Assembly (NCBI RefSeq): GCF_016624945.1
Contig: NZ_JACVUI010000003.1
Span: forward strand, 248,001 to 312,000
Direction: 5' to 3'
Source of the DNA: Acinetobacter sp. S54
Lineage (GTDB): Bacteria; Pseudomonadota; Gammaproteobacteria; Pseudomonadales; Moraxellaceae
DNA: 64,000 bases
The notes beneath the pieces are model-generated. The model was not told the DNA's origin, did no database searches, and worked only from the letters and a program-made list of their open reading frames with translations. Position numbers and translations under genes: made by a program. This document shows positions 1 through 8,877 of the stretch, one piece after another (position 1 is the first letter of the stretch; the number at the start of each line of letters is the position of its first letter).

Positions 1-357
1 TCTCATGAACAGCCTATCATGATTGAAAAATTAAACATGGGTGATAATCATTCATGCATTAGTTTGCAACCCCTGATTATGAATGGCGTTCGTTTACCTG
101 CGGGTTGTCTTTTTTCAGTTAGTTATGATGCACAATGCATTCCTAAACGAGCCAATAAAAACTATAAGGGCAATATCATGTCAATTACAGACGTTGAGGG
201 GTTTTGGTTTTTGCGGCTAACTACCTTGGCTATTTCTCCTGAAAATCGGGCAAGAGCATTTAGCCATCATTTTAAACAGCAGGTTCAAAATGGTTTGTTT
301 CGACCAGAAAGTACTGAATTAAGCCAATTAAAGGCGGTTGCTCAGGAACAAATCTAA
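1..357 (+). CDS. hypothetical protein, probably 5'-truncated by the window edge
   Basis: The frame is open from base 1 to the TAA at 355-357. The first ATG in the window is at 19 and another lies at 37, but neither has a convincing Shine-Dalgarno sequence, so the true start may lie upstream of the window. The visible product is about 112-118 residues with no signal peptide, membrane segment or family motif I recognise. It ends 15 bases before the ATG of the histone-deacetylase-like gene on the same strand, so the two are probably co-transcribed. Function unknown. Confidence 0.65.
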   Translation, partial: SHEQPIMIEKLNMGDNHSCISLQPLIMNGVRLPAGCLFSVSYDAQCIPKRANKNYKGNIMSITDVEGFWFLRLTTLAISPENRARAFSHHFKQQVQNGLFRPESTELSQLKAVAQEQI

Positions 358-372
358 AAAGGGTTGCCGTTT

Positions 373-1245
373 ATGCTTAAAGCTTGCTATTCACCCCGTT
401 ATTATGCACGCACACATACGAATAGTATGGAAAAACTGAGTGCAGTTGCCGAAGCTCTAGAACAAAAACAATTAGTGAGTTGCGTTGATCCCGGAATGAT
501 TGATGTGGAATTACTTAAATTATTACATTGTCCTGAATATGTAGATGCATTCATCAGTGGCAAACAGCCCGAAGCGTCAATACAGGGTTTTCGTGAATGG
601 AATTCGCAATTACGTGATGCAATATTGTCGATTCAGGCTGGTCAATTAGTGGCTGCAGAAATTGCTTTTAAAGAAGGTATTGCAGCCAATATTGCGCAGG
701 GGTTTCATCATGCAAGTTATGAATCTGGTGCAGCATATTGTACTTTTAATGGATTGGCACTTATTGCTAGACATTACCCGAAGAAGAATATTTTTGTGTT
801 GGACTGCGATCAACATGGGGGAGATGGAACAGCACAATTTACCACAAAGTTAGCAAATCTCATTAATTTTGGAATTTTTGGTATTCGCTTTGGTTGTCGT
901 GCCAATAGTCGAAATTTTACCCGTTACATTCATCCAAGGCATGGAGATTTTGAGCAATACTTAGAAGCTTTAAATGAAAGTTTTGAGTTAATTGAACGTT
1001 ATCAGACAGATTTAATCGTGTATCAGGCGGGCATGGATTGTCATCAAAAAGACAAATATGGCTCAAAATGGTTAACGACAGAATTGCTCTATCAGCGAGA
1101 TCAATATGTATTCGAGATGGCAAAAAAGAAGAGAATTCCTCTTTTATTTGTATTGGCGGGCGGCTACCAACCTCTAAAAGATTTAGTGCCCTTACATGTT
1201 AATACATTTATTGCTGCAAATAAGGTCTATTTTTCAGATTTCTAA
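373..1245 (+). CDS. histone deacetylase family protein (zinc amidohydrolase)
   Basis: Belongs to the arginase/deacetylase fold family that includes class II histone deacetylases, AcuC and acetylpolyamine amidohydrolases; these remove acetyl groups from lysine or polyamine substrates using one zinc. Visible motifs are the active-site His pair (GFHHAS), the metal-binding Asp/His in DCDQHGGDGT, a third ligand Asp in AGMDCH, and the catalytic-tyrosine motif LAGGY near the end. About 290 residues, slightly short for the family. I prefer the ATG at 373, about 9 bases after an AAAAAGGG ribosome-binding site, over the upstream TTG at 364. It follows the small gene at 1-357 and ends at a shared terminator. 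The substrate cannot be told from sequence. Confidence 0.9.
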   Translation: MLKACYSPRYYARTHTNSMEKLSAVAEALEQKQLVSCVDPGMIDVELLKLLHCPEYVDAFISGKQPEASIQGFREWNSQLRDAILSIQAGQLVAAEIAFKEGIAANIAQGFHHASYESGAAYCTFNGLALIARHYPKKNIFVLDCDQHGGDGTAQFTTKLANLINFGIFGIRFGCRANSRNFTRYIHPRHGDFEQYLEALNESFELIERYQTDLIVYQAGMDCHQKDKYGSKWLTTELLYQRDQYVFEMAKKKRIPLLFVLAGGYQPLKDLVPLHVNTFIAANKVYFSDF

Positions 1246-1265
1246 ACACGTATTGTTTATAAATA

Positions 1266-1289
1266 AAAAGGAGCTTATAAAGCTCCTTT
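1266..1289. terminator. bidirectional intrinsic terminator
   Basis: Inverted repeat AAAGGAGCTT / AAGCTCCTTT around a short loop, between the convergent deacetylase-like gene (plus) and metI (minus). It can serve both operons. Confidence 0.75.
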
Positions 1290-1309
1290 GTACTAAATTT
1301 TAAGCTTAT

Positions 1310-2005
1310 TTAGCGAATTTTTGAGAGCCAATTGCCGAGCGATTGCACAATTTGTACTAATACCAGTAATACAATGACAGTGAGTAGCATAACACTGCTA
1401 TCAAAACGTTGATAACCATATGAATATGCCAAGTCCCCAATCCCGCCAGCGCCCACAGCGCCTGCCATGGCAGTTGCTCCGATCAAGCTGATGGTCGCTG
1501 TGGTCATATTTAAAATGAGCGAACTACGCGCTTCGGGTAGGATAAACTTAAATACAATTTGCCAAGGTGTAGCGCCCATGGCTTGTGCAGATTCGATAAT
1601 GCCATCATTGACTTCAAGCAATGAGGTTTCAATCAAACGCCCCATATATGGGCCGATAAAAATTGTTAATGGCACGATTGCTGCCCATGTTCCAATTGAT
1701 GATCCGACGATCCATTTGGTTAATGGAATCACAGCAATGGCTAAAATAAAAAAGGGTAAAGAGCGTAAAGCATTAATAATAGGATTTAAGCCATGATAAA
1801 GAGTTTTATTGGGTAAAATACCTTTGTCACGTGTTACCACCAGAGTGACGCCTTGGATCAACCCCCAGATACCACCAAATATAAATGACAGCAAAACCAT
1901 TTGAATGGTTTCCTGCATGGCATCAACAAATTGATCCATACCAAGTGGGCTTGTCCAGAAGGGTTGTGTGATCACGGTTAGCCAATGAACAATTAAATCT
2001 TTCAT
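1310..2005 (-). CDS. metI: methionine ABC transporter permease MetI
   Basis: Inner-membrane permease of the D/L-methionine importer. 231 residues, a usual length, with about five hydrophobic spans and the permease EAA loop (ESAQAMGATPWQ, ending in an ILPEA-like motif) that contacts the ATPase. Its start overlaps the end of metN by four bases (ATGA type), implying translational coupling. It is last in the order metQ-metN-metI and ends at a bidirectional terminator. Confidence 0.96.
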   Translation of the reverse strand: MKDLIVHWLTVITQPFWTSPLGMDQFVDAMQETIQMVLLSFIFGGIWGLIQGVTLVVTRDKGILPNKTLYHGLNPIINALRSLPFFILAIAVIPLTKWIVGSSIGTWAAIVPLTIFIGPYMGRLIETSLLEVNDGIIESAQAMGATPWQIVFKFILPEARSSLILNMTTATISLIGATAMAGAVGAGGIGDLAYSYGYQRFDSSVMLLTVIVLLVLVQIVQSLGNWLSKIR

Positions 2006-3027
2006 AGTTCATTCTCCGCTTGGTTGATCAGGACATCATGCTTTTTCATGTAGTCGACTGCTTTAGCCACCGTTTCCACATTCCCTAATATTTGTACAAA
2101 CATTTGTCCAATCACGGTGCCATTAATTTCAGTCATATTTGAAAACAGAATATTAAAATCGATATCGAATTCACGGATTACAGTTTGGATGACTGGCTGA
2201 TGTGCTGATTTTCCCAAAAATTGTAATCGATAAATGGTATCAATACCTTGATTAGGCAAATTATCTAGAATTTTACGTGGTAATTGTTGCTGAAATACGG
2301 TTTGTATAAAGGTTTTTGTGGTCGGATGTTGAGGATGACTAAAAATCTGTACCGTCTGACCATGTTCAATAACTTTACCTGCTTCCATGACTGCTACTTG
2401 ATCACAAATGCGTTCGATGACATCCATTTCATGGGTTACAACAACAATCGTAATTCCCTGTTCTTCATTAATTTTTTTAAGCAAATCTAATACTGATTTT
2501 GTGGTCTGTGGATCAAGTGCAGAAGTTGCTTCATCACATAATAGGATTTTTGGATGATTCGCTAAAGCACGTGCAATACCAACTCGTTGCTTCTGACCGC
2601 CCGAAAGTTCATCAGGAAAAGCATTTCGTTTATGTTTTAAGTCAATAAAATCCAGTAGTTCTTCCAGACGTGCTTGACGTTTGGTTTTATCTACACCCAA
2701 AAGTAGCAGGGGCATTTCAATATTTTCTGCGACTGTCTTGGTTTGTAATAAATTGAAATGCTGAAAAATCATACCAATGTGAGTACGTTCATTACGCAAA
2801 TCTTTAGCACTCAGTGCTGTCATCTCTTTTTGATTGACGATGACCTGGCCTTCACTTGGACGTTCCAGTAAATTGATTAATCGTACAAGAGTACTTTTAC
2901 CTGCACCACTATAACCGATGATGCCGAAAATACTGCCAGCGGGAATGGTCAGGTTAATCTGATCTAACGCTGGAATAGTTTGCCCATTTTGTGTGTAGAA
3001 CTTGGAAATATTCTTAAATTCAATCAT
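2002..3027 (-). CDS. metN: methionine ABC transporter ATP-binding protein MetN
   Basis: ATPase subunit of the methionine importer. Walker A GYSGAGKS is at residues 38-45, followed by the LSGGQ signature, Walker B ILLCDEATSALD and the switch histidine in VVTHEMD. The C-terminal ~80 residues form the NIL/C2 domain, which in the E. coli enzyme binds methionine and inhibits transport when cytoplasmic methionine is high. 341 residues, as expected. The start MIEFKNIS is conventional although the ribosome-binding site is weak. A stem-loop with a T-tract lies between metQ and this gene, so MetN and MetI may be made at a lower level than MetQ. Confidence 0.97.
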   Translation of the reverse strand: MIEFKNISKFYTQNGQTIPALDQINLTIPAGSIFGIIGYSGAGKSTLVRLINLLERPSEGQVIVNQKEMTALSAKDLRNERTHIGMIFQHFNLLQTKTVAENIEMPLLLLGVDKTKRQARLEELLDFIDLKHKRNAFPDELSGGQKQRVGIARALANHPKILLCDEATSALDPQTTKSVLDLLKKINEEQGITIVVVTHEMDVIERICDQVAVMEAGKVIEHGQTVQIFSHPQHPTTKTFIQTVFQQQLPRKILDNLPNQGIDTIYRLQFLGKSAHQPVIQTVIREFDIDFNILFSNMTEINGTVIGQMFVQILGNVETVAKAVDYMKKHDVLINQAENEL

Positions 3028-3043
3028 ATGATCTAGAGTGCTA

Positions 3044-3079
3044 AAAAAAGAAAAACAGGCAACACAGTGTGCCTGTTTG
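3044..3079 (-). terminator. hairpin with T-tract between metQ and metN (partial terminator)
   Basis: On the minus strand AAACAGGCA pairs with TGCCTGTTT, followed by TTCTTTTTTT. It sits directly downstream of the metQ stop and upstream of the metN start, inside what looks like one operon. The likely role is a leaky terminator or mRNA 3'-end protector that raises the binding-protein to ABC ratio. Confidence 0.7.
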
Positions 3080-3095
3080 TGAAGGAGGTATTATA

Positions 3096-3965
3096 TTACT
3101 GTTTTTCGCCAGTCAGGTAGCTGATTGGTTCATTCACATCAACTTTTGTACCCTGAAATTTTTCCTGAATGAATTGCTTCACAGGTTCAGAATGATAAAG
3201 GTCTTTAAGTTTTAATAGCTCAGGATCATTTTGGCGATCTTCAGCTACAGCAAGTACATTCACATTCATTTTGGTCGATTGATCTACAGGCTCATGGAAA
3301 ATTGAGTCTTTTAGTACATTTAGACCACCTTCCATTGCGAGGACATTTCCTAACACAATAGCATCCACTTCGCTTTTTACGCGTACAGAAGTCGCCATTG
3401 GAATTTCTTTAATCACTAATTTTTTAGGATTCTCGATAATATCAGCGGGAGAGCCTTTAGCCACATCAAAATCAGGTTTTAACTTAATCAAACCAGCAGT
3501 TTGAAGTAATAATAATGCACGGGCTTCATTGGCAGGGTCGTTTGGAACGGCAATGGTTGCACCATTAGTAAAATCTTCAAGCTTTTTGATTTTATCAGAA
3601 TAAATACCCATCGGTTCTAAATAAGTAGTCGCCAACGGTGCAATTTTAGATTTATTACCCGCATTGAATGCTACTAGATATGCATAAGATTGAAACGCAT
3701 TAACATCGATTTCTTTATTTGCAACGGCTGTGTTCATCGAAACATAGTCGGTAAAATTTTTCACATCAAGTTCGATGCCAGCTTGCTTGGTTTCTGGAAG
3801 TTTTGCAATAAAACGCCAGATATCTGTATCTGAACCGCTAGAGGCAAGCGTAATTTTATGCAAAGCACTTGCAGGTGCAGCAGCTTTGTTGTCTTCAGGC
3901 TGTTTTGAGCAAGCTGCGAGAACAACGACTGCAATACTTAAAAAAACACTAAATAGTTTTTTCAT
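3096..3965 (-). CDS. metQ: methionine-binding lipoprotein MetQ
   Basis: Periplasmic substrate-binding lipoprotein that hands methionine to MetNI. Residues 1-19 are a lipoprotein signal with lipobox LAAC, so the mature protein starts at a lipidated Cys. The rest is the NlpA/MetQ family fold. 289 residues. It is first in the metQ-metN-metI order, unlike the metNIQ order of E. coli. I see no SAM-box-like riboswitch in the ~260 bases upstream. Confidence 0.95.
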   Translation of the reverse strand: MKKLFSVFLSIAVVVLAACSKQPEDNKAAAPASALHKITLASSGSDTDIWRFIAKLPETKQAGIELDVKNFTDYVSMNTAVANKEIDVNAFQSYAYLVAFNAGNKSKIAPLATTYLEPMGIYSDKIKKLEDFTNGATIAVPNDPANEARALLLLQTAGLIKLKPDFDVAKGSPADIIENPKKLVIKEIPMATSVRVKSEVDAIVLGNVLAMEGGLNVLKDSIFHEPVDQSTKMNVNVLAVAEDRQNDPELLKLKDLYHSEPVKQFIQEKFQGTKVDVNEPISYLTGEKQ

Positions 3966-4228
3966 TGCTTGAGTTCCTGGATTTAGTCAGGCTAAATCAA
4001 TCTAAGAGTGAAAGCCAAATAGAGAATTGCTATGCTTGAAATTTAAGCACAAAAAATGCTTTTAAATCAAAAAAAGTGAGTATAAAGATATCTTGTTATA
4101 TGTCAAAAAGAAAAAGGGTGATTGGTTAATAATTTCTGATATGGTTATTAAGTTAGAGTATAAGATTGAAGTGTTTGATTAAAATATTTAATATTTTTCA
4201 TTAAGTAGCTGTACATTTATAAAATAAA
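3966..4228. other. intergenic region upstream of metQ
   Basis: AT-rich spacer between the metQ start (minus) and the purD terminator. It must hold the metQ promoter. I found no clear operator, riboswitch or small ORF. Confidence 0.4.
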
Positions 4229-4260
4229 ACTTCCTTTCGATCCGTGAATCAAAAGGAAGT
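4222..4260 (-). terminator. purD intrinsic terminator
   Basis: ACTTCCTTT (4229-4237) pairs with AAAGGAAGT (4252-4260). In the minus direction the stem is followed by TTTATTTT. It lies just past the purD stop codon. Confidence 0.85.
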
Positions 4261-4270
4261 CTAAAAATAC

Positions 4271-5560
4271 TTAGTGATCTGCTTTTTCACGTGCAATGGC
4301 ACGATATCCAATATCACTACGATATTGCATGCCAGCAAAAGTTACTTGACCACAAACTTCCAGTGCATTTACCTGTGCTTCTAATACTGTATCGCCTAAT
4401 GCTGTAACGCAGAGTACACGACCACCCGCAGTAATAACATGACCATCATCTTTTACAGCGGTGCCAGCATGGAAAATTTTGGTGCCTTCAGGAGATTGAC
4501 CCAGACCAGAGATGACATCGCCTTTACGTACAGTTTCAGGATAACCTTCAGCAGCAAGTACCACCCCAATCGATTTACGTTCATCCCATTCAGCCTGCGT
4601 TGGGAGTTTACCTTCGATACCCGCTTCAACCAGCTCCACCAGAGAAGATTTTAAACGCATCATGATTGGTTGTGTTTCTGGATCACCAAAACGACAGTTA
4701 AATTCAATAACACGCGGTTGACCCTGATCATCGATCATTAAACCTGCATATAGGAAACCCGTATAAGTGTGACCGTCACGAGCCATACCTTCAACCGTCG
4801 GGCGCATGATCTCAGTCATAACACGATCAAAGACTTCCGAAGTGACTACAGGAGCAGGGGAGTAAGCGCCCATGCCACCCGTATTTGGACCTTGATCACC
4901 TTCAAAAATACGCTTGTGATCTTGTGAGGTAGCCATTGGTAAAATATTTTGGCCATCGATCATGCAGATAAAGGAAGCCTCTTCACCTGCAAGAAATTGC
5001 TCAATGACTACACGTGAGCCTGCATCGCCAAATTTATTGTCAGCTAGCATGTCATCAATCGCAGCAAATGCTTCGTCTTCAGTCATTGCGACAATTACAC
5101 CTTTGCCCGCAGCGAGGCCATCTGCTTTGATTACGATAGGCGCACCATGTTTTTTAATGTAATCTTTAGCAGCTTCGACTTCGGTAAATACGTCATAAAA
5201 GGCAGTTGGAATGTTGTGTTTTTTAAGAAAGTCTTTAGCAAATGCTTTTGAACCTTCAAGTTGCGCTGCGTACTGAGTCGGCCCCCAGATTTTTAAATCT
5301 GCCAAGCGCGCCGCATCGACGATACCGTTGACCAAAGGTGCTTCAGGGCCAACAATAATTAAATCAATATGGTTGTGTTTTGCAAAATTTATAATTTCTG
5401 GATTATTTAAAATATCGATTTGAACATTTTCACATTTGTCTTCGGTTGCTGTACCTGCATTACCAGGGGCAACGAAAACTTTGGAGACTTTAGCATCTTG
5501 CGCTATTTTCCAAGCAAGAGCATGTTCACGACCACCACTACCTAAAACAAGAATATTCAT
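4271..5560 (-). CDS. purD: phosphoribosylamine-glycine ligase (GARS)
   Basis: Second step of de novo purine synthesis: joins glycine to phosphoribosylamine using ATP. It has the N-terminal motif NILVLGSGGREHALAWK, a central ATP-grasp domain, and the conserved IEFNCRFGDPETQ metal/ATP-binding segment. I place the start at the ATG at 5560 (MNILVLG, about 429 residues) because GGAG lies ten bases upstream; a longer frame starts at 5584 with no family support. It is downstream of purH in the same direction. Confidence 0.97.
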   Translation of the reverse strand: MNILVLGSGGREHALAWKIAQDAKVSKVFVAPGNAGTATEDKCENVQIDILNNPEIINFAKHNHIDLIIVGPEAPLVNGIVDAARLADLKIWGPTQYAAQLEGSKAFAKDFLKKHNIPTAFYDVFTEVEAAKDYIKKHGAPIVIKADGLAAGKGVIVAMTEDEAFAAIDDMLADNKFGDAGSRVVIEQFLAGEEASFICMIDGQNILPMATSQDHKRIFEGDQGPNTGGMGAYSPAPVVTSEVFDRVMTEIMRPTVEGMARDGHTYTGFLYAGLMIDDQGQPRVIEFNCRFGDPETQPIMMRLKSSLVELVEAGIEGKLPTQAEWDERKSIGVVLAAEGYPETVRKGDVISGLGQSPEGTKIFHAGTAVKDDGHVITAGGRVLCVTALGDTVLEAQVNALEVCGQVTFAGMQYRSDIGYRAIAREKADH

Positions 5561-5623
5561 TGGGTTCATACTCCATGAATCCACAAACTGATCCGGACTT
5601 TTACACGATTCTTATGTAGAAGA

Positions 5624-5643
5624 CCCTCTTCAATAGAAGAGGG
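5624..5643 (-). terminator. hairpin between purH and purD
   Basis: Perfect CCCTCTTC / GAAGAGGG stem with an AATA loop just downstream of purH. In the minus direction only short T runs follow, so it may be a weak terminator or an RNA-stability element between two purine genes. Confidence 0.5.
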
Positions 5644-5696
5644 CGATCAGCTTAAAGTCAAAGAAATTTCTTATACTTTAAGAATAATAAAGCAAA

Positions 5697-7271
5697 TTAA
5701 TGACGGAAATGACGCATACCCGTAAATACCATGGCAATACCATGTTCATTCGCTGCTGCGATCACTTCTTCATCACGCATTGAGCCGCCAGGTTGAATAA
5801 TACATTTGATACCTGCTTTGGCTGCATTATCGATACCGTCACGGAATGGGAAGAATGCGTCCGATGCCATGACCGCACCTTCAACTACCAGTCCAGCGTG
5901 TTCGGCTTTAATCGCTGCAATACGTGCAGAGTTTACACGACTCATTTGTCCTGCACCTACACCAATGGTTTGACGATTTTTTGCATAAACAATGGCATTT
6001 GATTTCACGTATTTTGCAACTTTCCAAGCAAAAATTAGATCATCAATCTCTTGTTCAGTGGGTGCACGTTCCGTTACAACTTTCAGGTCAGTGGCTTTGA
6101 TCATGCCTAAATCTTGATCTTGCACCAATAAACCGCCATGGACACGTTTATAGTCTAACTGCGGAGTGCGTTCATCAATAGCAGGAAGCTCACCACAAAC
6201 CATAACGCGAACATTCTTTTTCGCACCAGTCACTTCGAGTACACCATCTGCAATACTTGGTGCAATAATGACTTCGACAAATTGACGATCTACGATTGCC
6301 TGAGCAGTTTCTACATCCAACTCTCGGTTAAAGGCAATGATGCCGCCAAAAGCAGATTCTGTATCTGTTGCATATGCTAAATCATATGCTGCTTTAATAC
6401 CGTCTAATGAAACAGCAACGCCACAAGGGTTAGCATGTTTAACAATTACACAAGCAGGCTTGGCAAATGATTTAACACATTCAAGTGCTGCATCTGTATC
6501 GGCGATATTGTTATAAGACAACTCTTTGCCTTGTAATTGTTTTGCAGTTGACACAGATGCTTCTTTAGCAGCAGGATCAACATAAAACGCAGCAGATTGA
6601 TGTGGATTTTCACCGTAACGTAAATCTTGGGCTTTAACCAGTTGAGTATTAAACGTACGTGGGAATAAATCTGCTTCACCTTCTATTTTGCCCACACGTG
6701 CACCTAAATAAGAGGCAATCATGCCATCATACTGTGCAGTGTGTTCAAAGGCTTTTACAGCAAGATCAAAACGAGTGTTATAAGATAATGCACCCGTGTT
6801 TTTAAGCTCTGCAATTACAGTAGCATAATCATTCGCATTAACTACGATACCAACTGAAGCATGGTTTTTCGCCGCAGCGCGAACCATAGTTGGACCACCG
6901 ATATCAATATTTTCAATGGCATCTGCCAAAGAACAATCTGGTTTAGCAACAGTTGCTGCAAATGGGTAAAGATTTACCACCACTAAATCGATTGGATCGA
7001 TGCTGTGTTCCTGCATGACTGCTTCGTCCAGACCACGACGAGCCAAAATACCGCCATGAATTTTAGGGTGTAACGTTTTTACACGACCATCCATCATTTC
7101 AGGGAAGCCCGTGTGTTCAGAAACTTCTACAACAGCGATATTGTTGTCTTTAAGCAACTTATATGTACCGCCAGTAGATAAAATTTCTACCCCTAAAGCT
7201 GCAAGATTTTGAGCAAATTCTACAATTCCTGTTTTATCAGAAACAGAAATTAAAGCACGTTTAATAGTCAT
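5697..7271 (-). CDS. purH: bifunctional AICAR transformylase / IMP cyclohydrolase
   Basis: Catalyses the last two steps to IMP. The N-terminal ~200 residues are the MGS-like cyclohydrolase domain (starts with [15 protein letters not shown], contains ILSTGGT and [14 protein letters not shown]). The rest is the transformylase, with the VKHANPCG motif carrying the catalytic Lys-His and the [12 protein letters not shown] motif. 524 residues, standard length. It precedes purD on the minus strand, and fis lies upstream, closed by its own terminator. Confidence 0.98.
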   Translation of the reverse strand: MTIKRALISVSDKTGIVEFAQNLAALGVEILSTGGTYKLLKDNNIAVVEVSEHTGFPEMMDGRVKTLHPKIHGGILARRGLDEAVMQEHSIDPIDLVVVNLYPFAATVAKPDCSLADAIENIDIGGPTMVRAAAKNHASVGIVVNANDYATVIAELKNTGALSYNTRFDLAVKAFEHTAQYDGMIASYLGARVGKIEGEADLFPRTFNTQLVKAQDLRYGENPHQSAAFYVDPAAKEASVSTAKQLQGKELSYNNIADTDAALECVKSFAKPACVIVKHANPCGVAVSLDGIKAAYDLAYATDTESAFGGIIAFNRELDVETAQAIVDRQFVEVIIAPSIADGVLEVTGAKKNVRVMVCGELPAIDERTPQLDYKRVHGGLLVQDQDLGMIKATDLKVVTERAPTEQEIDDLIFAWKVAKYVKSNAIVYAKNRQTIGVGAGQMSRVNSARIAAIKAEHAGLVVEGAVMASDAFFPFRDGIDNAAKAGIKCIIQPGGSMRDEEVIAAANEHGIAMVFTGMRHFRH

Positions 7272-7314
7272 GATTAAGTCAACGGTTTAAGTTTACAGAT
7301 TAAAACAAATAGGC

Positions 7315-7345
7315 ATAAAAAATGCCCACAGGACGTGAGCATTTT
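7315..7345 (-). terminator. fis intrinsic terminator
   Basis: On the minus strand AAAATGCTCAC pairs with GTGGGCATTTT (11 pairs including one G-T), followed by TTTAT. It separates fis from purH. Confidence 0.75.
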
Positions 7346-7350
7346 ATCAT

Positions 7351-7620
7351 TTATTCACTCATTAAGCCGTGAGCTTTTAACTTTTTGCGTAAAGTTCCAC
7401 GGTTTAGCCCTAGAATCTCCGCAGCACGAGTTTGGTTGCCACGGGTATATTCTAAAACGACAGATAAAAGAGGTTTCTCCATTTCTGCTAGCACCATGTC
7501 ATAAACTTGTGATGGCTGCTCACCTTGCAGTTGTGCAAAATAATGACGAACTGCGCGATCCACGTGGATGCGTAGAGCAACATCAGATTGTGCAGTAAAA
7601 ATAGGAGATTTGCTATTCAT
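7351..7620 (-). CDS. fis: DNA-binding protein Fis
   Basis: Nucleoid-associated factor for inversion stimulation, a dimeric bender of DNA and growth-phase regulator. 89 residues; the C-terminal helix-turn-helix ([21 protein letters not shown]) is highly characteristic and shared with NtrC-type activators. The start ATG is at 7620. It is not linked to dusB as in enterobacteria; here it is downstream of the DUF3426 gene and a predicted small RNA. Confidence 0.93.
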   Translation of the reverse strand: MNSKSPIFTAQSDVALRIHVDRAVRHYFAQLQGEQPSQVYDMVLAEMEKPLLSVVLEYTRGNQTRAAEILGLNRGTLRKKLKAHGLMSE

Positions 7621-7809
7621 GCGAATTAATCCGAAATCATATACCGCTTGGGTAAAGCAGTATGTAAATGTGGTCTAAAATAATGAACCCTGTTTTAGAT
7701 CCTAAAACAGGTGTTCTAAAACATTGAAACAACAGCTTGCCACAACTCTGTATATTGTGCGAAAAATAAGCGTAACAATAGTTTAATATTTGTTACAGCC
7801 CAGATTCAA

Positions 7810-7913
7810 AAACAAAAAAGCCACGCAATGCGCTATCACTCGATAAAGCACACATGACGACAGTAATTGTTGTGGATAAATCCGAAGATGTTGTAGGGTC
7901 AAGCTTTCGTGGC
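7810..7913 (-). ncRNA. candidate structured small RNA between the DUF3426 gene and fis
   Basis: Read on the minus strand: an extended -10 promoter (TG-G-TATTAT, -10 at 7923-7918), then after 5-7 bases GCCACG (7913-7908), about 80 bases with internal pairing (UGUGC-UU-UAUC-GAGU-GAUA-GCGCA), then CGTGGC (7825-7820) followed at once by TTTTTTGTTTTT. The outer GCCACG/CGTGGC pair closes the whole RNA and abuts the U-tract. That layout fits an independent transcript of about 100 nt. I do not match it to 6S, 4.5S, RNase P or tmRNA. The overlapping 61-codon frame has no coding character. The -35 is weak. Confidence 0.5.
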
Positions 7914-7917
7914 GCGT

Positions 7918-7948
7918 ATAATACCATTGTCTAGGAAAAAGTGAGCAA
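7918..7948 (-). promoter_or_regulatory. extended -10 promoter for the candidate small RNA
   Basis: On the minus strand TATTAT at 7923-7918 preceded by TG one base upstream (extended -10). A poor -35 match (TTGCTC, about 19 bases upstream) is the best available. Confidence 0.45.
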
Positions 7949-7992
7949 ATTAACTGCATTTTTTTCACTTTTTTTTATGTTTTTTTTAGTGA

Positions 7993-8853
7993 TTAGGGGT
8001 GGACTATTTCCAAAGTATAATCATTGAAGCTTTTTCTGGACTGATTAATCGTAAACTCGAACTTATAAGGCAGGTTTTTAGGAATACGTTGAATACCGCT
8101 TAGACTTTCCGATAAGTAATCCTGAGGTTTTAAAATGATACTACTATTCTCATGTTTGTCTTTTAAAGTAAGTTTGAGCAAAGGAAGTGGGAGACTTTTA
8201 TCATGATAATTGACTAAAACACCTGAAAAGCGAGTTTTGTGATGTTCAACGGCTACGACTTTAACTTTATTAATTGTAAGTAAAGTGTATTTTTCTTCCA
8301 GTTTTTTACAACTAAATACACTACATAACTGGTTAAACATAGCGCCCAGAACAGGGCTGTTATGCATGATTCTTGGGTTAAACCATACGATTTGAAAAAG
8401 TAAAATACCTAACAAAATGAGATTAATAAAACTCCACATCACATAGTATTGCAAACTACGTTTTTTAGATTGATTGGGGTGAGTATCTAGTGCCAGATCG
8501 CCTTCAGCAAGATTGAGTTGTGGAAAGCTACCAATTTCTTCATTTTGAAAATAATTTAGATTGTTCAAATAGGTTAATAAATCAATATTTGAATTTTCAA
8601 TTCTACGATTAAAAATATCCAGAATATTATAGCTACTATATTGGAAAGAAGAGGCCGAAACAGCACTCTGCTGTAAAGAGGAATGTTGAATCGAACTGGG
8701 TGAATGTTCTTCCGTGCTGACAAGATTAGTCAGTGCATTAAAACTCAAATTACATTTAGGGCAACAAACCATACCCTGAGCAACTGTCAATTGTGTCAGT
8801 GAGACTTTATATATCGTCAGACATTTCGGGCAGCGGGTTTGTTTTTCACTCAT
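7993..8853 (-). CDS. zinc-ribbon and DUF3426 domain membrane protein
   Basis: Residues 8-40 form an MJ0042-type zinc ribbon with two Cys pairs (CPKC ... CCPKC). A long polar linker follows, then one membrane span around residues 140-160 (SFINLILLGILLFQIVW), and a C-terminal periplasmic DUF3426 domain. Proteins of this plan are common next to prmA and fis in Acinetobacter and Pseudomonas relatives; their function is not established. It starts 24 bases after prmA on the same strand and is probably co-transcribed with it. Confidence 0.85.
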   Translation of the reverse strand: MSEKQTRCPKCLTIYKVSLTQLTVAQGMVCCPKCNLSFNALTNLVSTEEHSPSSIQHSSLQQSAVSASSFQYSSYNILDIFNRRIENSNIDLLTYLNNLNYFQNEEIGSFPQLNLAEGDLALDTHPNQSKKRSLQYYVMWSFINLILLGILLFQIVWFNPRIMHNSPVLGAMFNQLCSVFSCKKLEEKYTLLTINKVKVVAVEHHKTRFSGVLVNYHDKSLPLPLLKLTLKDKHENSSIILKPQDYLSESLSGIQRIPKNLPYKFEFTINQSRKSFNDYTLEIVHP

Positions 8854-8877
8854 GGAGCTTTCATCTACTATTATTTG

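Noticed and set aside
3966-4228. SAM riboswitch upstream of metQ
   Set aside because: No recognisable SAM-box stems or terminator/antiterminator switch; the hairpin at 4229-4260 belongs to purD.
4962-5162. ORFs on the opposite strand inside purD, purH, cyoB and other genes
   Set aside because: These are frame shadows of well-identified genes.
7783-7968. 61-codon minus-strand ORF upstream of fis
   Set aside because: It lies over the predicted small RNA and its promoter, has no ribosome-binding site, and its composition is not protein-like.
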